In this document: positions 18,486-26,722 of the stretch, piece by piece
Position numbering within the stretch: the first letter of the stretch is position 1
Layout of the letters: each line of letters begins with the position of its first letter
Assembly: GCF_002008225.1 (NCBI RefSeq)
Contig: NZ_MRDH01000010.1
Location: 1-58,862, forward strand
Reading direction: 5' to 3'
Length of the DNA stretch: 58,862 bases
DNA from: Agrobacterium salinitolerans
GTDB lineage: Bacteria; Pseudomonadota; Alphaproteobacteria; Rhizobiales; Rhizobiaceae
Position numbers and translations under genes: made by a program
Notes under the pieces: generated by a model
What the model was told of the DNA's origin: nothing
Seen by the model: the letters and a program-made list of their open reading frames with translations, nothing else
The model's database searches: none

Positions 18486-18911
18486 GCTAACACGGGCCTC
18501 GGGAAATGGTCATCGCTTGCGAAAAAAGCAGACGGAAGATACATTAACGCCGTTCCCGCAGGTAGAAAGAGATTCGCACGAGGCTGCTGTAACGATCAAT
18601 GCAGCTGGTGGATTTCTATGGTTAATGCAAGGTAATGAAAACTAAGTTCCATTTAGCTTTCGTTTGCGTTTTTCCGTGATTGGTTTCAATCCCTTGAGTC
18701 GAGGGCGTTTTTCGTCGAAATTGCGACGAGAAGAGCGGAAAAGTGCAATCTGTATGCGCGGAGCATATGGCGAACAGGCGAGTGGCACTGCATATAGCAA
18801 GGCATGGTCCATCTGACGTAGATGGTCTGTCAACAGACAAAGACACGTCCCCGAGACAGTGAAGTTGAACTTTCTGCGAGGTCCTGCGTTTGCGCTTCAT
18901 TGCTTGAACGG
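18486..18911. other. Non-coding region after repC
   Basis: 426 bp. The only structure I can support is a hairpin of TTTTCGTCG (18709-18717) and CGACGAGAA (18724-18732) with a 6-nt loop and no T tract. The short frames here look like chance. Confidence 0.5.
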
Positions 18912-19136
18912 ATGGCTGATCTGATGAATTTTCCGGACGACATGGAACTGGCTGTCGCTCTTTATATGGCGGACAACGCCTTGCCGCGGGAAAGGGCTAT
19001 CGAAAAGCTCCTACGGGCGGAGTTCGAAAACACCGGCCATCTGCCCGGCGACGAAGCGCGGCCGCCGGAGATCGTCGGTGGGCAACCGAGTGCCGAGTAT
19101 GTTCAATACAGCTCCTACCTCGATGGGAATAACTGA
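18912..19136 (+). CDS. Small hypothetical protein
   Basis: 74 residues from ATG 18912 (MADLMNFPDDMELAVALYMA), or slightly shorter from the ATG at 18924. The frame stays open upstream to 18822, but that part does not look coding. The product is mostly helical and acidic, with an EKLLRAEFENTGHLP segment resembling small cytoplasmic proteins of rhizobia without known role. No signal peptide or membrane segment, and no strong ribosome binding site. I do not recognise a named family. Confidence 0.45.
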   Translation: MADLMNFPDDMELAVALYMADNALPRERAIEKLLRAEFENTGHLPGDEARPPEIVGGQPSAEYVQYSSYLDGNN

Positions 19137-19205
19137 AGAGCGGCGGAACCAAAGCTGGCGAGGGCTGTTTATGGCGCAGATAATTGACGCCAGGATATAT
19201 GTCCC

Positions 19206-19490
19206 ATGTTTCCAAGATCATTTGTTTTCTCAGCCGCACTCGCCGCGATGACAGGCCTGCCGGCGATTGCCCAGCCTCTCGAGGTCAGCACGCTTGCGGT
19301 TTCCGGCGCCGACCGGATTTCAGTGTCGCCGAACCCTACCGCCCCGCACTACATTACCGACGTGTCCGGGAAGAAAGTCCGTCTGGTTGGGCCACGCTTT
19401 TATCCTGACAGTGCGCGGGCGCTGGAATTTCCCGGCCGAAGGTCTAACCCGGCTGTATCGGACAGCGAAGAGGCTTTGTCGCAACAGTGA
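19206..19490 (+). CDS. Small secreted hypothetical protein
   Basis: 94 residues with a clear Sec signal peptide (MFPRSFVFSAALAAMTGLPAIAQ, cleavage after AIA-Q). The mature part of about 70 residues has the short motif ISVSPNPTAPHYITDVSGKKVRLVGPRFYPD. It resembles small periplasmic proteins of unknown function in Rhizobiaceae, but I cannot name a family. The gene lies alone before the ltrA-like gene. The ribosome binding site is poor; the signal peptide is the main support. Confidence 0.6.
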   Translation: MFPRSFVFSAALAAMTGLPAIAQPLEVSTLAVSGADRISVSPNPTAPHYITDVSGKKVRLVGPRFYPDSARALEFPGRRSNPAVSDSEEALSQQ

Positions 19491-19545
19491 GGATGCGTGG
19501 TGACAGAACCGGTCGCGACGATCGACATCTGGCGGCGGAGGTGGA

Positions 19546-20745
19546 ATGAGAACCAGGGGTGAACTTCAAGGTGGCATATCAGATGCGAAAAGCTGGATAA
19601 GGCAAGAGGGTCAGGACGCCGGCACGGCCAGTTTCCCCGAACTGTTCTTCGATCTGGTCTTTGTTTTCGCGCTGATCCAGCTTTCCCACGCGCTGGCCAA
19701 GGATTTTGGGCCAACGGCGGCGCTTGAGGCCGGCATCCTGATATTGTCGCTCTGGTGGCTGTGGATACACACCACCTGGATCACAAACTTGCTGAACACG
19801 GAAAAGGAGCCAGTCAGGATCCTGCTTTTCGTGCTGATGTTCGGCGGCGTTCTGCTGGCCATTGCGCTGCCGGAGGCATTTGCCGAACAGGGCCTCGTCT
19901 TCGCCCTGATCTACAGCGCGATGCAGGTCGGCCGAAGCCTGTTCGCCGTCTATGCGTTCAGGGGCGAAGACCGGCAGTCTTTTCTGGTCTTCGTGCGTGT
20001 GACGATCTGGCTTGCGGTTTCCAGCCTGTTCTGGCTGGCCGGAGGGCTCGCCGATCTGACGGACCGCATTCTCCTGTGGGGTATCGCACTTGCAATTGAA
20101 TATGCCGGCCCCGCCTGCCGTTATGTCGTGCCGGGTGTAGCCTCGAGCGACGAGGACCGGCTGCATCTTTCCGGCGAGCATCTGGCGGAGCGATGTGCGC
20201 TCTTCGTCATCATCTGTCTTGGGGAAACGATCCTCACCACCGGGCGCACGGCAACCGAATATATGAATTCCGGCCTGACATTCATCGTCTTCTGCTCCGC
20301 TTTCATCAGTACCGTGGCGATGTGGTGGATTTATTTCCATCATGGGCAGGAAGAGGCCTCAAGGAAAGCCGAGAACGCTGAAGAAAAGACGAAGATCGCC
20401 CATAATCTTTTTAACTATGGGCATTTGCCAATCGTTGCCGGTATCATCCTGACGGCGGTGGGTGAGGATTTCAGCCTCTCCCACCCGCGAGAAGGCGCGA
20501 CAATGCGGGAGGCGATCGCCATTCTCGGCGGTCCTGTCCTGTTTCTGGCCGGCAATATCGGCGTCAAGATCGCCGCCGCCTATCAGCGACCGGTCTCGCA
20601 TTTTGCCGGCGTGGCGGCGCTCTGCCTGCTTTTGCCGGTGCCGGGCATTCCGCTTTTCGCGTTGCAACTGGCGAGCATGGGCGTTCTTCTGCTTGTGGCG
20701 CTTTGGGAATACCTGGCGCTGGAAAGGGCGGTCGCCAATGCTTGA
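19546..20745 (+). CDS. LtrA family membrane protein
   Basis: 399-residue integral membrane protein of the low-temperature-requirement A (LtrA) family. The typical opening FPELFFDLVFVFALIQLSHAL is at about 31-50, followed by about ten predicted hydrophobic segments and a conserved ERCALFVIICLGETIL near the middle. The family takes its name from a Listeria locus needed for growth in the cold; its biochemical role is not known. It ends 7 bp from the convergent LysR-TrpD gene. Confidence 0.9.
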   Translation: MRTRGELQGGISDAKSWIRQEGQDAGTASFPELFFDLVFVFALIQLSHALAKDFGPTAALEAGILILSLWWLWIHTTWITNLLNTEKEPVRILLFVLMFGGVLLAIALPEAFAEQGLVFALIYSAMQVGRSLFAVYAFRGEDRQSFLVFVRVTIWLAVSSLFWLAGGLADLTDRILLWGIALAIEYAGPACRYVVPGVASSDEDRLHLSGEHLAERCALFVIICLGETILTTGRTATEYMNSGLTFIVFCSAFISTVAMWWIYFHHGQEEASRKAENAEEKTKIAHNLFNYGHLPIVAGIILTAVGEDFSLSHPREGATMREAIAILGGPVLFLAGNIGVKIAAAYQRPVSHFAGVAALCLLLPVPGIPLFALQLASMGVLLLVALWEYLALERAVANA

Positions 20746-20752
20746 TCGCTGA

Positions 20753-22222
20753 TCAGGCGTTGACGAGATCGCGCGCCCTGTCGTTCCAGAGTCGAAGGCT
20801 GCGGGCATAGGCTTCCTCGAAGGACAGAGCCATATCGTTGACCAGCATCAGCGCGATGGCCGTTGTGGAGATGATGATGGTTTCCGCCCTTTCGTCCTTT
20901 GCGGCGCCCGTCCACACCGCCCGCCAATATTCGAAGGTTGTGAACATGGTCGGCATTTCAGCGGGTGGCGTTTCGCGTGCGGGAACGATGAATTCCATAT
21001 CCTTGCCCTTCGAAAGACCGAAAATCCGAGTGCTGCGAAACGGTGTGAATTGCGCGAAATCCCGCGTGTTGCTGAGAATGGCGAGGTTTTCCATTGAAAG
21101 CAGCCGTGCCGTGTCCCGATGAAGTTCCTGGTAGGAGGGGCGAGCGACACCGATGATCGTGCTTCTGGCGCGAAGCGGATTGAGAAGATGCACGACCGTA
21201 TTGAGCGGCAGGCGCATCTCCAGAATGCCGTGGAGGCCGAGCAGGCTTTGAAACTGCAGGGACAGTCCGCCAATTGGAAGGTAGGCGATGCGTTCTGAAG
21301 CTGTGGCTTTCGCCGCCTGCGAAAGCGACCGGCAGAGGGGAATGCCGCAGGCCTGCGCTGCAAGTTCAAGCTTGCCGCCGTTTTCCCCCTGCCCCACATG
21401 CCCGTGCAGCAGGACGCTGTATCCCGCCATGGCGACAAGACGGGCGGAGTGGAGAAACCATGGCGCATCACGATGTTTCGGTGACATATAAGCGGGCCAG
21501 TCGAGGTCCACCGATGCAGGACCTTGCTGATCCCTTTTTATATGTCTCCACATGGCGTCGATAAAACCGGCCAGCTCCGCCGCGGTTACGCCGCGATACT
21601 GCATGGTGGCGAGCAGCGCGCCTATCTGTATCGGATCGGCATCGCCATCGAGAATGATCGAGAGCGCATCCATCGCTTCCACCTGGTTGAGCGGGCGGCT
21701 GTTGCCGATGCCCATCGCCGAGGTTGCGATATATTTGGCGAGCCTCTGCTGCGGATCGGCATTGTGGCCAATGCGCGCGAGACGGTCGGCGATGTTTTCC
21801 GGTGTCGGCTGACCTTCCAGAAGAACGCTGGGGCGAAGCGAAAGCGGCGGCGCCTTCATCAGTACGGGCCGCTCCCAACCGCTTGCACTGGCGCTGGCCG
21901 GGGCGGCGGGTTTTTCCTGCGAATAGTCCATAAGATTCTCGGCCTCCGCTGCCAGCGACCGGATGCGCAGGCGCATGCTTTCGGCAAAGGGGGTGGGGCG
22001 AAGGCCCTGACCCGTGCGCAGAAAGAGCTGGTCGCCATATATGTCGCGCAGCTGCTGCAATATCCGGCTCATGGAAGATGTCGGCAGTTCCATGCCCGCC
22101 GCGGCACGGCTGACGCTGCCTTCTCTTAACAAAGCATCAAAAGCGACAAGTAGTTTCAGCTGCCCAAGCCTGTCGGGTTTTGTTGTGGAGACCCGTTCAT
22201 CTTTTCTCTTGCCGGTTGTCAT
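20753..22222 (-). CDS. LysR-type HTH fused to a TrpD-like (anthranilate phosphoribosyltransferase-fold) domain
   Basis: 489 residues. A LysR-style winged helix spans about 18-80 (LGQLKLLVAFDALLREGSVSRAAAGMELPTSSMSRILQQLR). About residues 145-480 resemble glycosyltransferase family 3/TrpD: YIATSAMGIGNSRPLNQVEAMDALSIILDG, GALLATMQYRGVTAAELAGFIDAM, then LLNPLRARSTIIGVARPSY. The PRPP-loop GTGGD is replaced by HGHVG, so catalysis as an anthranilate phosphoribosyltransferase is doubtful; this resembles the TrpD2/YbiB branch. ATG 22222 is chosen because the longer frame starts with TTG at 22270. It is divergent from a TonB-dependent receptor gene that it may regulate (inference). Confidence 0.85.
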   Translation of the reverse strand: MTTGKRKDERVSTTKPDRLGQLKLLVAFDALLREGSVSRAAAGMELPTSSMSRILQQLRDIYGDQLFLRTGQGLRPTPFAESMRLRIRSLAAEAENLMDYSQEKPAAPASASASGWERPVLMKAPPLSLRPSVLLEGQPTPENIADRLARIGHNADPQQRLAKYIATSAMGIGNSRPLNQVEAMDALSIILDGDADPIQIGALLATMQYRGVTAAELAGFIDAMWRHIKRDQQGPASVDLDWPAYMSPKHRDAPWFLHSARLVAMAGYSVLLHGHVGQGENGGKLELAAQACGIPLCRSLSQAAKATASERIAYLPIGGLSLQFQSLLGLHGILEMRLPLNTVVHLLNPLRARSTIIGVARPSYQELHRDTARLLSMENLAILSNTRDFAQFTPFRSTRIFGLSKGKDMEFIVPARETPPAEMPTMFTTFEYWRAVWTGAAKDERAETIIISTTAIALMLVNDMALSFEEAYARSLRLWNDRARDLVNA

Positions 22223-22279
22223 CTTGCGATTTTTTACTCCCCCCACTCGTTCGTGGAGCCCTTTTTGCAATTTCTAGAA

Positions 22280-22296
22280 TTTAGAATTGTTCGAAA
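22280..22296. promoter_or_regulatory. Irr-like iron control element
   Basis: TTTAGAATTGTTCGAAA is a near-perfect inverted repeat (TTTAGAA and TTCGAAA with one mismatch) that resembles the ICE/Irr box TTTAGAA-N3-TTCTAAA of alphaproteobacteria. It lies 74 bp upstream of the TonB-dependent receptor start, in the divergent promoter region. Binding is inferred. Confidence 0.55.
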
Positions 22297-22369
22297 ACAA
22301 ACGCATTGCGCCTGAACTCCCTCCTAAATAAGTGGGGTTAAATTCTCAAGTTAAATGCGGGGGCATAAC

Positions 22370-24478
22370 ATGGAATTGAAGTACCGCGGCCGCGAGAAGT
22401 CCGCGACGATAATAAAGGCCGGTCTTTCGGCGGCAATGGCTGGAACGGCGCTTTGCATCGCTCTGCCATCTTTTGCGCAGCAGGCGCCTGAAGGAAGCAC
22501 GGTTCTCGAGCAGATCGTCGTCACCGCATCCGGTTTCGAGCAGAATGTGAAAGATGCGCCGGCCAGCATCACGGTTGTGACGCGTGAAGATCTTGAAAAG
22601 GGATCCTATCGCGATCTGACCGATGCCCTGCGCGAAGTTCAGGGCGTGTCCGTCACCGGCATTGCCAATGAAAAGGATATTTTCATTCGCGGATTGCCCG
22701 GCGCCTACACGCTGGTTCTGGTTGACGGCAAGCGGCAGAGCACGCGCGACGCCCGCACCAACGGCAATTCCGGCTTCGAACAGAGTTTCGTACCGCCGGT
22801 TTCGGCGATCGAACGTATCGAAGTGGTGCGCGGGCCGATGTCCTCGCTCTATGGTTCGGACGCTATGGGCGGTGTCATCAACATCATCACCCGCAAGGTG
22901 GGCGATGTCTGGTCAGGTTCCGTCACCACCGAAGGCACGGTTCAGCAGCATTCCAAATTCGGCAATAGCGGCCAGGTCTCCTGGTATGCCAACGGACCGA
23001 TCCTGAAGGACCGGCTCGGTCTACAGCTTTGGGGCAGGGGCTTCACGCGTGGCGAAGACCGTATTCTGAGCGGCACCACGGGCGCCAAGGAATATGATTT
23101 CAACGGACGCCTGACATTCACGCCGAATGAAGATCACGACATCTATCTCGAAGGCGGCAAGACGCGGCTGCGCCGCAGCGCCGAGCCCGGCGATACGCTG
23201 GCGGCGACGGACGCCAACGGCACCTACAATACCAATACGCGTGACCATTGGTCATTGTCGCATACCGGCCGCTGGGGGCCGACCACATCCGAATTCTCGT
23301 TCCAGCAGGAATGGGCGGAGCGTACCAACTTCACCAGAAATATCCGCACCGGCCGGGTGACCGAAAACCCGCGCTCGCCGGAAGTGCGCAACACCGTTCT
23401 CGATGGCAAGTTCACGACGCCGTTCGAATTGTTCGGCAACCACACGCTGGTGACAGGCGGACAATATTTCGAGGCGCGGCTGACGGACCAGAACCCGGGA
23501 CGCCGCACCGGCCGCGACGAAACATTTTCGGCGACGCAATGGGCGCTCTTCCTCGAGGATGAATGGCGCATTGTCGATAATTTCGCGCTGACGGGCGGTC
23601 TTCGTCTCGATAATCACGAAAAATACGGCAATCATTTCAGCCCGCGTCTTTATGGCGTCTGGAGCGCGACCGAAGAGCTGACTATCAAGGGCGGCGTTTC
23701 CACCGGTTTCCGGGCGCCGGAAATCCGCCAGATCGCGCCGGGTTATGCCTATACGACGGGTGGTGGCGGTTGCAGCTATGGCCCCAGCGGCACCTGCGGC
23801 GTCATCATTGGCGACCCTAACCTCGAAGCGGAAAAGAGCACGAGCTATGAAGTGGCCGCGCTTTGGGACAATGGCGACGTCGCTCTCGGCGCCACCTATT
23901 TCTACACCGATTTCAAGGACAAGATTTCCAATGCGCTGGTGCTCAATCCGGATGGAACGCCGGCCCGCTGGAGCGAAGACCGCAACTATCGTCTCTGGTA
24001 CAATTACAACATCGACGATGCGGTCATTCAGGGTGTGGAACTGACGGCGACCTGGTATGCAACGCCGGACCTGACGCTGCGCGGCAACTATACCTATACG
24101 CATTCCGAACAGAAAACCGGCGATTATGAAGGCTTCCCGCTGGCGCGCACGCCGGAACATATGGCTAATCTGCGCGGCGACTGGGTAACCCCAATCGATG
24201 GTCTGGAAGCCTGGGCCTCGCTGAATTACCACGGATCGGAAATCAATGCCGGCCCGCGCATCGGCACCAACGGCACGCCGGTAACGATCAACGGCAAGGC
24301 CGGGCGTAAATATGACGCCTACACCACGCTGGATATCGGGGCGAAATATGCGGTCGCCGAAAATGTCGATCTCAAGGCCGCCATTTATAATCTCTTCGAC
24401 AAGGATGTCGGCACCGACGATTTCAACACCGTCATGGAAGGCCGCCGTTTCTGGATCAGCATGACAGCTAAGTTCTGA
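22370..24478 (+). CDS. TonB-dependent outer membrane receptor
   Basis: 702 residues. A signal peptide (about 1-38, ending LPSFAQ) is followed by the TonB-box region STVLEQIVVTAS, a plug domain (KDAPASITVVTREDLEKGSYRDLTDAL, VRGPMSSLYGSDAMGGVINIIT) and a 22-strand-type barrel ending in aromatic KF. The class is that of FepA/CirA siderophore, haem or metal-chelate receptors; the ligand cannot be fixed. ATG 22370 has GCGGGGG 7 nt upstream and is preferred over 22355. An Irr-like box upstream supports an iron link. A terminator follows 26 bp after the stop. Confidence 0.95.
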   Translation: MELKYRGREKSATIIKAGLSAAMAGTALCIALPSFAQQAPEGSTVLEQIVVTASGFEQNVKDAPASITVVTREDLEKGSYRDLTDALREVQGVSVTGIANEKDIFIRGLPGAYTLVLVDGKRQSTRDARTNGNSGFEQSFVPPVSAIERIEVVRGPMSSLYGSDAMGGVINIITRKVGDVWSGSVTTEGTVQQHSKFGNSGQVSWYANGPILKDRLGLQLWGRGFTRGEDRILSGTTGAKEYDFNGRLTFTPNEDHDIYLEGGKTRLRRSAEPGDTLAATDANGTYNTNTRDHWSLSHTGRWGPTTSEFSFQQEWAERTNFTRNIRTGRVTENPRSPEVRNTVLDGKFTTPFELFGNHTLVTGGQYFEARLTDQNPGRRTGRDETFSATQWALFLEDEWRIVDNFALTGGLRLDNHEKYGNHFSPRLYGVWSATEELTIKGGVSTGFRAPEIRQIAPGYAYTTGGGGCSYGPSGTCGVIIGDPNLEAEKSTSYEVAALWDNGDVALGATYFYTDFKDKISNALVLNPDGTPARWSEDRNYRLWYNYNIDDAVIQGVELTATWYATPDLTLRGNYTYTHSEQKTGDYEGFPLARTPEHMANLRGDWVTPIDGLEAWASLNYHGSEINAGPRIGTNGTPVTINGKAGRKYDAYTTLDIGAKYAVAENVDLKAAIYNLFDKDVGTDDFNTVMEGRRFWISMTAKF

Positions 24479-24504
24479 TCCGTCGCCACATTCACGAAAA
24501 TTGC

Positions 24505-24530
24505 AGGCGCCTTTGGGCGCCTCTTTTTTT
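24505..24530 (+). terminator. Intrinsic terminator after the TonB-dependent receptor gene
   Basis: AGGCGCC (24505-24511) and GGCGCCT (24516-24522) form a 7-bp stem with a 4-nt loop, followed by a run of T to 24530. Confidence 0.92.
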
Positions 24531-24543
24531 GGGCTATCGCCTA

Positions 24544-24574
24544 TTGACCTCAACTATGGTTGAGGAATTATACC
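24544..24574 (+). promoter_or_regulatory. soxR promoter with soxbox
   Basis: TTGACC (24544-24549) and TATACC (24569-24574) are separated by 19 bp, the over-long spacing of MerR-family targets. The spacer carries the inverted repeat CCTCAACTATGGTTGAGG (24548-24565), a close match to the SoxR box. SoxR should activate its own promoter here when oxidised. Confidence 0.85.
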
Positions 24575-24637
24575 GGCTGCTCTTCACTATGTTTCCGCGT
24601 TTTCCGAGCGGAAATCGTTACGGAAGCAGGAGCCAGA

Positions 24638-25093
24638 ATGGAAAATACCGTATTCAAGCACAGCCTGACGGTTGGGGAGGTTGCCCGCCGCAGCGGCATC
24701 GCCGTGTCCACCATCCATTTTTATGAGGCGAAAGGATTGATCGAGGGCTGGCGAACCGCCGGTAACCAGCGCCGTTATCATCGCGCTGTTCTGAGACGCA
24801 TCGCGATCATCCGCATCGCGCAGCGCGCCGGGATACAGCTCAGCATTATCAGGGACGCGATGGCTGATCTGCCGCAGGATCGGGTGGCGACGACGGCCGA
24901 TTGGCGCAGGTTCTCCCAATCGTGGCGGGAAATGCTGCAGCTTCGCATCAATAGCCTGATCATGCTGCGCGATCAGCTTACCGGCTGTATCGGTTGCGGG
25001 TGTCTTTCGCTGGATGATTGTCCGTTGCGCAATCCGAACGATGTTCTGGCCGATGACGGCGCAGGTCCGCGCCGCCTCGTTTCTGCGGAATGA
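24638..25093 (+). CDS. soxR: Redox-sensitive transcriptional activator SoxR
   Basis: 151-residue MerR-family regulator. Helix-turn-helix at about 10-30 (LTVGEVARRSGIAVSTIHFYEAKGLI), dimerisation helix, then Cys117, Cys120, Cys122 and Cys128 in the SoxR spacing CX2CXCX5C that holds a [2Fe-2S] cluster, followed by CPLRNPND. Oxidation of the cluster by redox-cycling drugs or superoxide activates target promoters. ATG 24638 has AGGAG 6 nt upstream; an open frame reaching to 24560 is not used. The soxbox on its own promoter fits the autoregulation reported for Agrobacterium soxR. Confidence 0.96.
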   Translation: MENTVFKHSLTVGEVARRSGIAVSTIHFYEAKGLIEGWRTAGNQRRYHRAVLRRIAIIRIAQRAGIQLSIIRDAMADLPQDRVATTADWRRFSQSWREMLQLRINSLIMLRDQLTGCIGCGCLSLDDCPLRNPNDVLADDGAGPRRLVSAE

Positions 25094-25123
25094 ACGGGAT
25101 TTCCGGACCGGAACGGCTGAGCC

Positions 25124-26611
25124 TCACTCGGAATCGGCTGCAACCCAGACACTGACGCTGCCGCCATTGGTGGGAAAGACGCCCTTGCCGCTCTCATCGA
25201 GGGTAATCCGTTCTTCACGGTGCCCGAGAAAGTCGCGCCAGACCGCCCTGGCGTGATCGGGGCCGAGATCGATCTGCTTTTCCGCCGGCTCACCATTCGA
25301 CATTATCACCACGCAGCCTGGCGCATCGGCGGTGCCGTGGCGGATAAAGGCGACGCAGCTGGCATCATCGAAAATATCCGTCTGGGCTCCGTTGGCGAAA
25401 CGGCTGCGGGCCTCTATGAGCTTCGGCAGGCATTCAATGGCGGGCATATCGATCTTATACTCGTTGCCGTCATTGCCGGTGTCGGTGTAGCTCGTGCCGA
25501 ACAGATCGGGATAAAAGACGCAGGGCACCCCATCTCCGCGCAGCAGGATGATAGCATAGGCAAGAGGTTTGAACCAGGGTTCCACTGGCGCTTCCAGCGA
25601 TTGCAACGGCTGTGTGTCGTGATTGTCGACCAGCGTAACGGCATGGTCGGGAACGGCGGAGACAAGCGAGCCATCGAAGATGCCGCGCATATCGAAATCG
25701 CCGCCCTGTTTCGAGGCGTCGTGGAAGCTGTGGTGAAGGGCCACATCGAAAAGCATCAGCTGCTTGTCGACGAGTTCGAGATAGCTTTTCAGCGCCTCGA
25801 GATCGGGGTGCCAATATTCCGCCACGACGAAAAGATCGGGATCGACCGTTTCGCGCATATGGCCGACCCAGTCGCGAAAGAACCAGGCCGGGATATGTTT
25901 TGCGGCATCCAGTCGGAATCCATCCACCTGCACCTGCTCGGAAAGCCAGCGGCCCCAATATTTGAGTTCTTCGTAGACCGCCCGGTTTCTGAACTCGACA
26001 TCGGCACCCATCAGATAGTCGAAATTGCCGTTTTCCTGATCGACTTCCTCATTCCATTCACCATCGCCATATTCATTGACGAGGCGGAATATGCCGTCTT
26101 CGGTCGGCTCCTCAATGTGGTCTACGCCGCTGAAACATTTGAGGTCCCAGATGAATTTGGAATGTTTGCCGTTGCGGCCGGGAAAGGTGAAGCGCGTATA
26201 GGCGAGCGCCGGGAAATCCTCATCGTCGATATCGGTACGATCATCTGGATTGACGCGGCGAACCCGCACTTTTTCCTTCTCGTCGGCACCCATCTTGTGA
26301 TTGAGAACCACGTCATGGATGACGCGGATGCCATTGTCTTTCAGCGTCTTGCCCGCATGTTCGAGCGCGGCGCGATCACCATATTTGGTCGCGACGGTGC
26401 CCTTCTGGTCAAATTCGCCGAGATCAAAAAGGTCGTAAGTGTCGTATCCCACCGAATAACCACCGGCGGCGCCCTTGTAGGCCGGCGGCAGCCAGACGTC
26501 GGTGATACCCATTTTGGCAAGGCTTTCGGCCTTTTCCGTCACCTCGCTCCATAACTTCCCTCCGTCCGGATAATACCAATGGAAGAATTGAAGCAAGGTG
26601 CGTCCGGCCAT
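25124..26611 (-). CDS. Cytoplasmic alpha-amylase (GH13)
   Basis: 495-residue glycoside hydrolase family 13 enzyme of the AmyA/GH13_5 type, without a signal peptide. [13 protein letters not shown] opens the barrel; [14 protein letters not shown] (region I), [12 protein letters not shown] (region II with the catalytic Asp), VVAEYWH (region III Glu) and FVDNHDTQ-like [10 protein letters not shown] (region IV) are all present. It endohydrolyses alpha-1,4 glucans such as internal glycogen or maltodextrin. ATG 26611 has GAGGGAAAT just upstream, so the frame extending to 26644 is trimmed. It ends 30 bp from the convergent soxR. Confidence 0.94.
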   Translation of the reverse strand: MAGRTLLQFFHWYYPDGGKLWSEVTEKAESLAKMGITDVWLPPAYKGAAGGYSVGYDTYDLFDLGEFDQKGTVATKYGDRAALEHAGKTLKDNGIRVIHDVVLNHKMGADEKEKVRVRRVNPDDRTDIDDEDFPALAYTRFTFPGRNGKHSKFIWDLKCFSGVDHIEEPTEDGIFRLVNEYGDGEWNEEVDQENGNFDYLMGADVEFRNRAVYEELKYWGRWLSEQVQVDGFRLDAAKHIPAWFFRDWVGHMRETVDPDLFVVAEYWHPDLEALKSYLELVDKQLMLFDVALHHSFHDASKQGGDFDMRGIFDGSLVSAVPDHAVTLVDNHDTQPLQSLEAPVEPWFKPLAYAIILLRGDGVPCVFYPDLFGTSYTDTGNDGNEYKIDMPAIECLPKLIEARSRFANGAQTDIFDDASCVAFIRHGTADAPGCVVIMSNGEPAEKQIDLGPDHARAVWRDFLGHREERITLDESGKGVFPTNGGSVSVWVAADSE

Positions 26612-26722
26612 ATTTCCCTCACGATGGTTAGCAGGTTGCGCCATAAACGGCCCGGCGGCGAAAGGGTTCCGCCGCCGGTGCCGCGCGATCTGCGATTGTG
26701 AGGCCGATGGTCCGCCCGTATA

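Noticed and set aside
18680..18700. GTTTCAATCCC sequence resembling a CRISPR repeat end
   Set aside because: It occurs once, without repeated units or spacers.
25220..26554. 444-residue open frame opposite the alpha-amylase gene
   Set aside because: The amylase has all GH13 motifs in its own frame; the opposite frame has no motif or ribosome binding site.
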